A DNA stretch of 64,000 bases from Lactobacillaceae bacterium (GTDB taxonomy: Bacteria; Bacillota; Bacilli; Lactobacillales; Lactobacillaceae). Both the position numbers and the translations under genes were made by a program. Numbering within the stretch: the stretch's first letter is position 1; every line of letters begins with the position of its first letter. The stretch is taken from contig CADFHB010000001.1 of NCBI GenBank assembly GCA_902834055.1, positions 137,880-201,879 of the forward strand, read 5' to 3'. Positions 18,601 to 26,274 of the stretch are shown here, one piece after another. The notes under the pieces were generated by a model, which worked only from the letters and a program-made list of their open reading frames with translations, was not told the DNA's origin and searched no databases.

Positions 18601-18813
18601 ATTAATACGAAAGTTTCATATCAAGTATTTATTACACCATATAGCGATTGTCACGTCTGGGTAGACCAGCGGTTTGGCAATCGCTTTGTTGTTAAATCGG
18701 ATAAGCCCAACGCCCAATTCGGTTGGGAGCTAAAGGCTAAGCGTAAAGGGTATGAGAATTACCGTTTACGCCATGTTGACGGTATTAAAGAAAAAGGAGA
18801 ATTCAAAGTATGA
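15508..18813 (+). CDS. Very long tail fibre / baseplate protein
   Basis: About 1100 residues. It opens with a Thr/Pro/Gln/Ser-rich stretch to residue ~40, then TDLIQLNVWTGTKWVNIFDG, then about 450 residues of Ala/Asp/Lys/Thr-rich coiled-coil repeats (SDAATAKVTASEASVTATDA). A beta-sandwich-like domain (about 545-680) follows, then a fibre part with ITSGTLDAGNIRVINLTADN and a final beta-rich tip. The open frame starts at GTG 15508, which lies inside its own GGGGGTG site. An ACG at 15517 has ideal spacing and would give MAESTTPEQ. The first 125 bases overlap the hub gene in another frame. Host binding is inferred. Confidence 0.82.
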   Translation: MTTTAESTTPEQPTTPVQPTTPASQAPADSQAQQPVLQAHTNVAVPHSIADYDTDLIQLNVWTGTKWVNIFDGNDMNNLSIDLHRVAKVVDDQVVQINDAVKRADDAVKQAGKAIDDSATNKQAIDDVNKAVDEAKQSASDALDRIKNLATGSAIQDIQNSIKQTTDDVTKLRDDQVAQLKNVTGQINDAVAQAKAAADSLNAKTEALQSAVKNAQSDATVATQTASSANLTAIDAKSDAAVATATAKQVTVDMTNVKSDVVAIKATASEATITAGNAASDAATAKVTASEASVTATDAKSDVAQVKTTAQSISSRVSAVESDANKRIAANSTAIEQNKSAITLKADQSSIDKLDGEMSSATAQLEVQAGQISSKAESTELKKVSDKADSAQSDAQAASTKADSAIASAAKNTTAIDQNSKAIALKADQTTVDKINKTATDNSAAVNVLNNEIKLKVDSTTVNKMIDDKGFTTAKQAQALVDQSATKLSSTITELKTTVDNNGSLINSTNDRLTNVTQAIDGLQTTVKDKANQSQITQLANALQVKLSGSIIAQATDVTLTYTGKENEYPPIAPLAGMNDVDKGSTLILSFDYVASDDTKLTPQLDGDPWVPWGTIVNATPAAKGKKGSYSMTITVNDDSWQKGNAKNLCIRCDGFKGTIEITNLVLKYADTTLNDVQSSFDMLRDDINLRVTKGDLLSQINIAAGHTLIQSNKIFLDADSVVFGGTAFIPSAAIVDIAADKITSGTLDAGNIRVINLTADNIHGGTLDVGNMHVKNFSANDIEAGLLSGVTFRSGTKSRFFQTSKDNIYWFKDLSAPLDAGGSSMIGADTYINPAGGLTVADTKLIQLTTWGGGNLNPDGTVTGVSGTMGHPKLMVDLDGVFNPLDEFGNDYVNGGAKTSSIYQWVSDHEFTRLSRHFGFQVYLNSKIDHSEFYVQKDNKVGAYFGGGNNGNEITFSTGGDGTINFNSPLNVYGPLNVTGAKHSIVKTSQGYVGVNAYETAEYYFGDIGEANTGDGSQVIIGIDKIFSETINTKVSYQVFITPYSDCHVWVDQRFGNRFVVKSDKPNAQFGWELKAKRKGYENYRLRHVDGIKEKGEFKV

Positions 18814-18965
18814 ATGAAAAAGTAGATGCAAACGAAGTTATTGCAGAATTGCAAAGTGACATTGCTGAAAAGGCACTGCAAATTGCCTTGCTAAAGGCAC
18901 AATTAAAGGCTGCTAAGAAGGTAGAAGCAAAGCCAGAAGAACCAGCACAAGGAGATGAACAATAA
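18810..18965 (+). CDS. Small coiled-coil phage protein
   Basis: 51 residues from ATG 18810 (overlapping the fibre stop as ATGA, with AAAGGAGA at 18793-18800) to TAA 18963-18965, which overlaps the next ATG. Residues about 9-38 (VIAELQSDIAEKALQIALLK) form an Ala/Leu-rich amphipathic helix, followed by an acidic Pro/Glu tail. Small helical genes of this kind are common after lactobacillus phage fibre genes. No function is recognised; tight coupling on both sides supports expression. Confidence 0.7.
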   Translation: MNEKVDANEVIAELQSDIAEKALQIALLKAQLKAAKKVEAKPEEPAQGDEQ

Positions 18966-19228
18966 TGAACATTTACATGAATAAGTTTACCTACGACTAC
19001 GATGCTGACGGTAAGATTTCCGATGCTCAAGTTGGTTTGTACGGTAACGATTCTGACGGTGAATACGTTAGTTGTAATTTGACTATCAAGACTGACGAAT
19101 TGGGTAAGGATAAGACCTTTGACAACGTCACAATTTCAGACGTGATGAATCTGGCTAAGGCTAAGGCACTTAAGTACCTGCAACCTGATGATAAGAAAGC
19201 TGCAGATACAACTAACACAACTGTATAA
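18965..19228 (+). CDS. Small phage tail-region protein, unknown function
   Basis: 87 residues, translationally coupled to the preceding small gene (TAATG). It is acidic with alternating strands (FTYDYDADGKISDAQVGLYG) and one helix (ISDVMNLAKAKALKYLQ). I do not recognise the family. Position between long fibre and further tail genes suggests a baseplate accessory or assembly factor. Confidence 0.65.
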   Translation: MNIYMNKFTYDYDADGKISDAQVGLYGNDSDGEYVSCNLTIKTDELGKDKTFDNVTISDVMNLAKAKALKYLQPDDKKAADTTNTTV

Positions 19229-19241
19229 GGAGGCGGTCTAA

Positions 19242-19712
19242 ATGGCTGATTCAATGCCTGACTTAGATATCTGGTACGAACCGTCGCCGTTCCAAAACTC
19301 ACAAGCTTACGAACAGAAGAACCACAACTGGTCGGTGCTTGCCAACTACGGTAAGTACTTAGGTAACTACCTGAAAGGCATTACGGACGGTTGGGAAGTT
19401 CGTTTTGCCGCCCAACTTAATCAAATTCCACAACCGAATGAAGTCATTGATGCGCGCGTAGATATTGAGAACCACACATTCCCGGATTTACACGCGCATT
19501 TGATTAACATCGAAAAAACGCGATTGAAGTTTGAAGAGTCTGACTATGAAGGGGCAGGCTCTGGTTCGTTGGCTATCAACCTTAAGGTTCGTGACTTAGG
19601 AACGGATTCGGCTGGTATGTCTTACTCACCGCAAGGCACGGTGCAGGAAGACACACCTCGCATGGGTTATACAGAATGCCAGATTAAAGACTTATCGATT
19701 GTGCCAGGTTAG
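19242..19712 (+). CDS. Phage baseplate-region protein, unknown function
   Basis: 156 residues starting at ATG 19242 with AGGAGGCGG upstream. The N-terminal DLDIWYEPSPFQNSQAYEQK is followed by mixed alpha/beta sequence, and the end (GYTECQIKDLSIVPG) is strand-like. It is encoded with the fibre genes, so a structural or receptor-contact role is plausible. No catalytic motif is seen. Confidence 0.65.
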   Translation: MADSMPDLDIWYEPSPFQNSQAYEQKNHNWSVLANYGKYLGNYLKGITDGWEVRFAAQLNQIPQPNEVIDARVDIENHTFPDLHAHLINIEKTRLKFEESDYEGAGSGSLAINLKVRDLGTDSAGMSYSPQGTVQEDTPRMGYTECQIKDLSIVPG

Positions 19713-19723
19713 GAGGTCAGATT

Positions 19724-19909
19724 ATGAGTTTTAACACACACGTAAAGCTGTTCGTTGAAGACGACGAAGGCAATAAGCGGCAGGTCTACCCCGAGACCGA
19801 TATCGAATCATTAATTGGGTTTGGTGATAAGAACGGTGACTTGGTAGACCGTATTGCAAAGCTAGAAAAGAAAGTGGACAACCTAGATAACCTTGTCCGC
19901 TACCACTAA
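19724..19909 (+). CDS. Small acidic phage protein with C-terminal coiled coil
   Basis: 61 residues with AGGAGGT upstream of ATG 19724. A short beta part (THVKLFVEDDEGNKRQVYPE) precedes a heptad-like helix (RIAKLEKKVDNLDNLVRYH). Such chains often trimerise in baseplate fibres. It is followed after 14 bases by another tail-region gene with a strong ribosome site. Function is unknown. Confidence 0.6.
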   Translation: MSFNTHVKLFVEDDEGNKRQVYPETDIESLIGFGDKNGDLVDRIAKLEKKVDNLDNLVRYH

Positions 19910-19923
19910 AAGGAGGAATGAAT

Positions 19924-20421
19924 ATGGTTGAAGCTACTAAAGCCTATTTACGATATAAAGATAATAAGAACCTACTGGTCGGCTCTGATTGGTCAATCAT
20001 TCAAAATAAGCCAAAAAATCTTGCAACAACTGACCAGCTAGGTAAGCTATCAGCTTGGAAACGTGACGGCATCCAGTATGAAAATGGCGGCTACGATTTT
20101 GATCACGTAAACAACGGAATGAACTGTGCTTATCGGGTAGCCGATATGGGGAGCTTTAAGCTTGTTGAGCTGCGGCTGGCTTTTGCATGCAGCAAAGATG
20201 TACCGGCGGGTGCTGGTGATTTAAAAGTCATTGACCTTCCAAAGGCGATTCAAGCAGATGGCGATGAAGAAATCTGGGCAGCCACCGGCGTTGCAAATGT
20301 TTTCGTTCATTTTCGGAATGAAAATGTTAGTATCTACTGTCAGCAGCTTCCTACTGGCGGCGGCCAGTATACACATGATGTTTTGTTGACTTTCCACACT
20401 GTTTACTTCACGACTCTCTAG
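19924..20421 (+). CDS. Possible receptor-binding tip protein
   Basis: 165 residues. ATG at 19924 is chosen over 19918 because AAAGGAGG at 19909-19916 leaves only one base before the earlier ATG. The N-terminal YLRYKDNKNLLVGSDWSIIQ may be an attachment region. The rest is beta-rich (KLVELRLAFACSKDVPAG, THDVLLTFHTVYFTTL), like jelly-roll tips of phage fibres. The role is inferred from position and composition. Confidence 0.6.
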   Translation: MVEATKAYLRYKDNKNLLVGSDWSIIQNKPKNLATTDQLGKLSAWKRDGIQYENGGYDFDHVNNGMNCAYRVADMGSFKLVELRLAFACSKDVPAGAGDLKVIDLPKAIQADGDEEIWAATGVANVFVHFRNENVSIYCQQLPTGGGQYTHDVLLTFHTVYFTTL

Positions 20422-20432
20422 GATGTGATACT

Positions 20433-20813
20433 ATGAAACGTAATATTTTCTTAGTCCTTAATGGGCTAGAAACGATTGCAGTTGGTATCTACCTTTTAGT
20501 TCAGCGTAACGCGTTATTGGACGACCATAGCAGTCGTGTAATGCACATGGTTCATGAAATGGGTAATGCACAATGGGCAGTAATTCTGATTGCTGTTGGA
20601 GTCTTAGCAATGATAGTTGGCTTATGTAATATCAATCGAGGCGCTATTCAAACGGTTATCTTAATTGTTTTAGGTGGCTTATGGTTTGCTTATGCAGTGT
20701 TCTTTACCTTTAGTGACTTGCATTTCATGACACCATTTCACTTAGGGACATTGCTTAGTTGGTTCGTCTTTATACAGATTCTTTTTGAGGCATATTTTGG
20801 GGAGGTCAGATAA
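20433..20813 (+). CDS. Four-helix membrane protein of the lysis region
   Basis: 126 residues with about four membrane segments: near 5-22, 47-65, 70-92 and 98-118. No soluble domain is present. It lies just before a membrane-anchored coiled-coil protein and the LLH holin. It could assist lysis (holin-like, antiholin) or be a lysogenic cargo gene; the sequence alone cannot decide. Confidence 0.6.
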   Translation: MKRNIFLVLNGLETIAVGIYLLVQRNALLDDHSSRVMHMVHEMGNAQWAVILIAVGVLAMIVGLCNINRGAIQTVILIVLGGLWFAYAVFFTFSDLHFMTPFHLGTLLSWFVFIQILFEAYFGEVR

Positions 20814-21227
20814 ATGCACTGGCTAAACTCACTTCTTGGTGGAGGTGTCTTAGGTTCAATCATTACCGGTGCGCTCGTTTACTTGCAATCCCTTAACAAG
20901 AATAATGCCGATTTGGTAAAAGAGTACGCTCACTATACGCCAGACCTTTTTAAACGAATCGATAATCTCACTGAAGAACGAGACCGTTCAGCAAAGCAGG
21001 CGATCAAACTGCAAAAAAAGGTTGATGAATTAGAAGAAACAGTGAATGAACAAGATACAACCATCAAAGAACAAACAAAAACGATTGGTAGTCTAAGAGA
21101 ACAAGTTGGCAAGCAAAGTCAGATTATCGATGAACTTAATAATAAGATCGGACAAATGTCTGACAAGCTTGACCACTTAGGCATCCTGGAAAAGGAGAAA
21201 ATTAAAGATGATGAAATTAATAAATGA
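20814..21227 (+). CDS. Membrane-anchored coiled-coil protein before the holin
   Basis: 137 residues: one N-terminal membrane segment (residues about 5-25, LLGGGVLGSIITGALVYLQS), then a continuous coiled coil (about 50-130). The topology resembles small anchored phage proteins encoded beside holins. It overlaps the holin start by 20 bases, so both are probably translated together. A role in lysis timing or membrane organisation is inference. Confidence 0.6.
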   Translation: MHWLNSLLGGGVLGSIITGALVYLQSLNKNNADLVKEYAHYTPDLFKRIDNLTEERDRSAKQAIKLQKKVDELEETVNEQDTTIKEQTKTIGSLREQVGKQSQIIDELNNKIGQMSDKLDHLGILEKEKIKDDEINK

Positions 21228-21597
21228 TGTTGCATATTGGTTAATCTCTAGCGGCGCTTTATCAGCGCTTTTTATTTTTGCCTGGAAATACTTAAAGCCG
21301 GTCATGGTAGCTAAGCAAAAGCACGTTAAAACCGTGCAGGAAAAAGAACTGCTGGGCCTGGTTAATCAGTTAGCTGACAACGCTGTTAGCTCGCTAGTAA
21401 GTACCCAGGGCGTTACTGGGCATGATAAGTTTAAGCAAGCAACAACAATCGTCGGTAGTACCTTAGCCGACAAGGGCTTCGATGTACACCAGGAAACGGT
21501 CGAACACGCTGTCCAGGCTGCTTACGAAAAGAGCGACTTGACCCCAACTGTTGACCCCAATAAGGAACCACAGACGGGAGTGGTAGTTCATGGCTAA
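21208..21597 (+). CDS. Phage holin, LLH family
   Basis: 129 residues with one N-terminal membrane helix (about 8-27, DVAYWLISSGALSALFIFAW) and a long soluble C-terminal part containing NQLADNAVSSLV and a two-helix region, typical of the LLH holin family of Lactobacillus phages. Holins permeabilise the membrane so that the endolysin reaches the wall. The stop overlaps the endolysin start by eight bases, the usual holin-lysin coupling. Confidence 0.85.
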   Translation: MMKLINDVAYWLISSGALSALFIFAWKYLKPVMVAKQKHVKTVQEKELLGLVNQLADNAVSSLVSTQGVTGHDKFKQATTIVGSTLADKGFDVHQETVEHAVQAAYEKSDLTPTVDPNKEPQTGVVVHG

Positions 21598-23035
21598 CTA
21601 TGGCTATGTGCTTGATGTGTCCGCTTTCCAGCCACAGGCTTGCTACTACAATTTTTGGCAACGCTGGAAAGCACGGGGCGTTAAAGGTGGAATCGTAAAG
21701 CTGTCAGAAGGGACGGGCTGGACTAACGGATATGGTGCAGGCCAGATTGCTGCTATCAAGCATGAAGGATTGGCTGTTAGTGGTTATCACTTTAGCCGTT
21801 TCCGTGGGAATAGTTATCAGGCCGTATCTGAGGCTAACCTCGCTATTACCTGTGCCCGCCAGATGGGATTACCGCAAGGCGCTCCACTGGTACTAGATTA
21901 CGAAGAACGATTGGGCTATCGAACAAGCAACACACAAGCAGCCATCGCCTTCTTGAAGTGCATCAAAGCTGCTGGGTATGTACCGGTCTTTTACTCGTAT
22001 TCCGGCATGGCTAGTTTATGGGACTTTGAAGCTATCCACACGGCTACTGGTGCTGTCATGTGGATTGCGGCCTATCCTACGCTTGCGGGGGTTACTTCAC
22101 CTGCAATGGGCTACTTCCCAGGTATCAGCAATTTTATCTGTGCTTGGCAGTTTACTGATAACTTTTACGGTGAGCACATTGACGGTTCGATTGATTTAAC
22201 GGGGGTGTTTACACGAATGGCACAAACAAAGATTACACAAGGTGGACACCTTGACGGGTACCGCTTTGAAAATAACAAGTTAGTAGTAGATGGTTGGTTT
22301 GCCAGTGATAAGACACAGGGCAAGCCATTTTCTTATGTCATTATTACCGATAATAATGGTCATGAATTTGCACGGGCAGCAGTTAACCTGACTGACCGGC
22401 CGGACGTATCTAAGACTTTTCCTGATATTCCAGGGGCTGGTAAATCCGGTTTTAGTGCAAGTTTTGACTATGTATCTGGTATGGCTGGCAAGACCTTAAA
22501 GGTTATCTTCCGCTACACCGATGATAAGGACGGCAATGGTAACTTCCTTGACTACACCGCACCGATTACGCTTAATAAATCGGAAGCCTTCTTAGACAGC
22601 AAGTCGGTCACAGTCGACACTAATGACTTGTATGTTTCAGGCTGGTTCACCAGTGATTACGCATTGGGTAAGAAGAGCCAGTACCTTATCTTGTATGACG
22701 TTAATGCAAAGAAGGAACTACAACGAATCAAGACAACACCTATCGAACGGAAGGACGTAGCCGCACAGCATGCTGATATTTACGGTTCTGCTGTATCTGG
22801 CTTCGGCGGTCGGTTCAAGTATGACGGTAATCTGGTAGGACGTAAGCTACAGGTCATTGCCCGTTGGTCAGATGACGACAAATTTGGTGAAGGCCAGCAC
22901 GTTGACTACTGGTTTGAACCATTTAATGGACCAGCAATGCCGATGTTAAATGGCGACACGTCTATCACGATTCGTTGCCATGACTTCTCCGCCAAGCGTT
23001 TTGACGACGACACAATTGAAGTAACTATGAAGTAA
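21590..23035 (+). CDS. Endolysin, GH25 muramidase with repeated C-terminal wall-binding domains
   Basis: 481 residues. The N-terminal ~205 residues are a GH25 lysozyme: YVLDVSAFQP with Asp9, and the VLDYEE motif with Asp103 and Glu105 as catalytic candidates. Two related beta-sandwich repeats follow (about 220-325 and 335-445), each with a [VL]xVxGWF[AT]SD motif and a later D-Y segment; these probably bind wall polymers. It cleaves between MurNAc and GlcNAc at lysis. No signal peptide is seen, consistent with holin-dependent release. Confidence 0.92.
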   Translation: MANYGYVLDVSAFQPQACYYNFWQRWKARGVKGGIVKLSEGTGWTNGYGAGQIAAIKHEGLAVSGYHFSRFRGNSYQAVSEANLAITCARQMGLPQGAPLVLDYEERLGYRTSNTQAAIAFLKCIKAAGYVPVFYSYSGMASLWDFEAIHTATGAVMWIAAYPTLAGVTSPAMGYFPGISNFICAWQFTDNFYGEHIDGSIDLTGVFTRMAQTKITQGGHLDGYRFENNKLVVDGWFASDKTQGKPFSYVIITDNNGHEFARAAVNLTDRPDVSKTFPDIPGAGKSGFSASFDYVSGMAGKTLKVIFRYTDDKDGNGNFLDYTAPITLNKSEAFLDSKSVTVDTNDLYVSGWFTSDYALGKKSQYLILYDVNAKKELQRIKTTPIERKDVAAQHADIYGSAVSGFGGRFKYDGNLVGRKLQVIARWSDDDKFGEGQHVDYWFEPFNGPAMPMLNGDTSITIRCHDFSAKRFDDDTIEVTMK

Positions 23036-23047
23036 GGAGGCGAAACA

Positions 23048-25105
23048 ATGCCATTAAAAGGAACCGCAATTGAAGGCGTTGATATCGATGTCAGTGCTTT
23101 TAAGCACGGCGATACGACCGTTGACTTTCATATCAACTTAAGTAACATTTATGGTGATCCGGTGCGGGCTAACACATTGCATACCTTCACCGCTAAGGTG
23201 GCTAATAATTCAGGATATATTGGTGACTACCCATGTACGATCGATGGGGTAAACCTGTTAATCGATAGTAATGAGTTTTTCCAATTGCCACCGGATAACT
23301 ACTCAATGGAAATTTGGGAAACATGGACTAACCTTGATGGGACTAAGGACACGGCAATCTATCCATCACCATCAAAGGTCCTTCAATTCACGATTAACGA
23401 AAATATTAAGGATAAGACCGGTGAAATTGTTAAGCGATTTGACTTTCAAGAAGCGGTTGAAAATACGATTAAGAGCTTCCTGAAGAATCACCCAGGTAGT
23501 GGCGATGTTGATCTTCGGGATTATGCGAAAAAGAGCGACATTCAACGTCAACTTGGGGACTATGTTAAGAAAACCGAACTGCCCAAGATCGTTCTGGATG
23601 AAAGAAGCCGGGTACTAGACATTAATGGCCAAGAGCTCACCATTCCAGAAAGCGTTGATCTATCTGGATATGCTAAAAAGGGTGAGGTCCCACAAGTCAC
23701 TTATGATGCCGAGCATCGGTTACTGACCGTCAATGGGGTAGCGGTTGATCTCCCGGCCAGTGTGGACTTATCAAACTATTACACTAAGGCTGAAATGGAT
23801 GGCAAACTCAGCAAGGTCGCCACTGGTGGGACAGTAGATTTGACTGGCTACTTGAAAGTTGCGGACGCTGACAAGAAGTATGCCACTAAGCAGGAAATTC
23901 CTGATGTATCTGGCTTAGCTAAAAAGACTGATCTGGACGACTACGCTAAGAAGTCGGCGGTACCGGTAATTAGTCTTGATTCAGAAGCTCGGAAGTTAAC
24001 CCTTAATGGAACTGCTATAGACATTCCGGCTGCTGTGGACCTATCTGGATATGCGACTAAGCAAGAACTGCCCAAGATCACATATGATCAGGAAACGAAG
24101 TCGTTGACCATCAACGGTACGAAGATTGAGCTACCAAGCAATGTTGATCTCTCGGGATACTACACTAAGAGTGAAGTCGATGGCAAGCTAGCACAAGCAG
24201 CCAGTGGCGGCAAGGTTGATCTAGCTGGATACCTTACTAAGACAGATGCTAGTAAGACCTACGCCACTAAGGCCGAGCTACCAAGTGTTAGTGGCTTAGC
24301 TAAGGAAAGCGATCTGCCTAAGATTACTATAGACACTGAAAAACGGATTATCACGATCAATGGTAAAAGCATCGTGATTCCTGACAACGTCAGTCTCGAT
24401 AATGTTAAGACAAATGCGTATCCCGTTAGTGAAGGCGAAAGCCCAAGCGCAACTTTAACTAAGGATCAAGATGGGACTTATGCCATTAGTTTTGGGGTAC
24501 CACAAGGAGCTACTGGCCCTGCTGGTCACGATGGAAAAAATGGTTATGATGGGACTACCCCTCACGTTGACACTGCCACTGGAGACTGGTTCTTAGGTGA
24601 CAAAGATACCGGTGTCCACGCTCAAGGCGAGCAAGGTAAAACCGGCCAAACCGGTAAAGATGGGATTACCCCGCACATTGATAAAACCACGGGTAACTGG
24701 TTTATCGGCGATAACGACACTGGGACTCACGCTCAGGGTGCTACTGGGAAGACTGGTCAAGATGGTAAAGACGGGGTTACTCCACACATCGGCGATAACG
24801 GCGACTGGTTTATCGGCGATCAGGACACCAATCTTCCATCTCGTGGAGTACAAGGACCACAGGGTGAACCAGGTAAAGATGGCCAGCCAGGTGTTCACGG
24901 TGCACCAGGTAAGGACGGAGATACGCCTTATATCGGATCCAATGGCAACTGGTATCTTGGCTCAAGAGACACTGGAAAGCCTTCACAAGGCAGAGCTGGT
25001 AATGATGGCAAGACCCCAATCCGAGGCACTGACTATTGGACCGATGAGGATAAAGCCGAGATTAAAAAGTGGGTTGATGATGCAATCCTAAACGGGAAGT
25101 GGTGA
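23048..25105 (+). CDS. Second tail fibre: BppU-type N-terminus, repeat shaft and collagen-like end
   Basis: 685 residues downstream of the lysis genes. Residues 1-145 resemble BppU-type baseplate attachment domains (VDFHINLSNIYGDPVRANTL, LPPDNYSMEIWETW). Residues about 165-460 contain repeats of a K-[KS]-x-[DE]-[LIV]-P-x-[IV] unit with [VL]xLNG and SVDLSGY motifs. Residues about 490-665 have broken Gly-X-Y runs (GPQGEPGKDGQPG) alternating with THxD..TGxWFxGDxDT blocks. AAGGAGG precedes ATG 23048. It is probably a trimeric adhesive fibre. Confidence 0.82.
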   Translation: MPLKGTAIEGVDIDVSAFKHGDTTVDFHINLSNIYGDPVRANTLHTFTAKVANNSGYIGDYPCTIDGVNLLIDSNEFFQLPPDNYSMEIWETWTNLDGTKDTAIYPSPSKVLQFTINENIKDKTGEIVKRFDFQEAVENTIKSFLKNHPGSGDVDLRDYAKKSDIQRQLGDYVKKTELPKIVLDERSRVLDINGQELTIPESVDLSGYAKKGEVPQVTYDAEHRLLTVNGVAVDLPASVDLSNYYTKAEMDGKLSKVATGGTVDLTGYLKVADADKKYATKQEIPDVSGLAKKTDLDDYAKKSAVPVISLDSEARKLTLNGTAIDIPAAVDLSGYATKQELPKITYDQETKSLTINGTKIELPSNVDLSGYYTKSEVDGKLAQAASGGKVDLAGYLTKTDASKTYATKAELPSVSGLAKESDLPKITIDTEKRIITINGKSIVIPDNVSLDNVKTNAYPVSEGESPSATLTKDQDGTYAISFGVPQGATGPAGHDGKNGYDGTTPHVDTATGDWFLGDKDTGVHAQGEQGKTGQTGKDGITPHIDKTTGNWFIGDNDTGTHAQGATGKTGQDGKDGVTPHIGDNGDWFIGDQDTNLPSRGVQGPQGEPGKDGQPGVHGAPGKDGDTPYIGSNGNWYLGSRDTGKPSQGRAGNDGKTPIRGTDYWTDEDKAEIKKWVDDAILNGKW

Positions 25106-25109
25106 TCAA

Positions 25110-25748
25110 ATGTCATTAGACGGCGAGATGACAGAGCTGGCTGATGCCATTAGGAGTAAAACTGGAAAAACCGGCAAATTGTCAATTCCTAAGATGGTTA
25201 GTGCACTGACTCCAAGTGAAATCGTATACTGGAATGGTGACATGTCAGGCGGTGTAAGTACACACTTGTTGGCTAAGCCGATTCCTGCCCATACTAAGAT
25301 TAGTGACATTATTGTCACTTCTGATAAGCCTACCGATAGTACTTCCGGTTTCATGTACTTATATTTTAAGAATCCAGAAAAAGTTCGTTCGTCATATATT
25401 TTTTATTCACAAGGCAGGTGGATCATTGATACTAATGTAGCTAATCACTATGAACCTGGAACCGAGCTGCCTGATGACCTAATTGAGATTCGCACATTTG
25501 CAACAGTCAACAATCTGAAAATAGTCGTTAAGGGAGCTGATAGTGGTAGTAGTGAATTACCTATGTATACAACGGTTCTTCAGGCTTATACGGGACTTGC
25601 TAATGCCATTAAAAAGAGTACCAGTACTTCTGGGAAATTAACCATTGAAGAAATGATTACTTTATTAGGTGGTACGACATCAAAAGACGATACCCCAGTT
25701 ACTCCTTCTCAGCCAGCTACTCCTTCCAAGCCAGTCACCGTTTTTTAA
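25110..25748 (+). CDS. Tail fibre-like protein, apparently cut short by an in-frame stop
   Basis: 212 residues. The motif LADAIRSKTGKTGKLSIPKM near the start returns as LANAIKKSTSTSGKLTIEEM near residue 165; this unit is common in phage fibre proteins. The middle is a beta-rich domain (MYLYFKNPEKVRSSYIFYSQ). A Thr/Pro/Ser linker leads to TAA at 25746-25748, after which the same frame stays open to 26042. The natural product was therefore probably about 310 residues. Confidence 0.7.
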   Translation: MSLDGEMTELADAIRSKTGKTGKLSIPKMVSALTPSEIVYWNGDMSGGVSTHLLAKPIPAHTKISDIIVTSDKPTDSTSGFMYLYFKNPEKVRSSYIFYSQGRWIIDTNVANHYEPGTELPDDLIEIRTFATVNNLKIVVKGADSGSSELPMYTTVLQAYTGLANAIKKSTSTSGKLTIEEMITLLGGTTSKDDTPVTPSQPATPSKPVTVF

Positions 25749-26042
25749 AATTTACAAATTTCGACCTTCGGTGGGGGATCGTATGATTTCACGAGTCCTG
25801 TGCCGTTAGGAGATACGAGATTAGAAGTAACATTGCAAGTAGTTAATAGCGGTACGGGTTCTGTTACAATTTCAATCCCAGGAACATCGATCAGTAAAAC
25901 GATTGCGCCAGGAGGAAGAGGATATCAAAATGTTACTGCAACACTTGATATACCTAGTGGAATGGCAAAATCCATTAAAGCGATAGAGGTAGACGTTGGT
26001 CATCGAAACGCACTAAAACAGCTAACTGTTGTAGCCAAATAA
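25749..26042 (+). pseudogene. C-terminal part of the preceding fibre gene beyond an in-frame TAA
   Basis: Reading on in the same phase after TAA 25746-25748 gives NLQISTFGGGSYDFTSPVPL and then a beta-sandwich-like domain to TAA at 26040-26042. The only starts are a GTG at 25800 without a good ribosome site. One C to T change (CAA to TAA) would explain the break, so this is most likely a separated C-terminal domain, or it is reached by stop readthrough. Confidence 0.6.
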
Positions 26043-26079
26043 TTTCATAGTAAAAATAAATAGTATATTATAGTACAAA

Positions 26080-26152
26080 AAAGAGGTGAAAATTCCTCTT
26101 TCAATTTAACCGTGACCCGGAGGCGTGTGGAAAGCGTCTGCCGGGTCTTTTT
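26080..26152 (+). terminator. Tandem terminators ending the late prophage operon
   Basis: First, AAAGAGG at 26080-26086 pairs with CCTCTTT at 26095-26101. Second and stronger, GACCCGG starting at 26114 pairs with CCGGGTC ending at 26147, with an inner GGCG/CGTC stem, followed by TTTTT. Together they separate the fibre cassette from the last prophage gene. Confidence 0.85.
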
Positions 26153-26167
26153 GTGTTCTCAGATGCA

Positions 26168-26176
26168 TGCTATAAT
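26168..26176 (+). promoter_or_regulatory. Extended -10 promoter of the last prophage gene
   Basis: TGCTATAAT matches the TGnTATAAT extended -10. No good -35 is seen at 17 bases upstream, as expected for this class. Transcription would start near 26183, at the first base of the inverted repeat. A second TATAAT lies at 26233-26238. Confidence 0.6.
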
Positions 26177-26182
26177 ATAGAT

Positions 26183-26261
26183 AATCATAAAGCTTACTTG
26201 AGTCAGTCGTGGAAAAGGCTGGCTCTTTTTCGTATAATTTTTAATAGTAAGCTTTATGATT
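26183..26261 (+). repeat. 16-bp perfect inverted repeat enclosing a terminator, in the leader of the last prophage gene
   Basis: AATCATAAAGCTTACT at 26183-26198 is exactly complementary to AGTAAGCTTTATGATT at 26246-26261. The right arm abuts the ribosome site AGAGGT and start codon of the next gene. An intrinsic terminator lies between the arms. Confidence 0.85.
26200..26230 (+). terminator. Leader terminator (attenuator-like)
   Basis: GAGTCAG (26200-26206) pairs with CTGGCTC (26219-26225, one G-T pair), followed by TTTTT. It lies about 17 bases after the predicted transcription start, so most transcripts could end as an RNA of under 50 bases. Confidence 0.75.
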
Positions 26262-26274
26262 AGAGGTAAGATTT

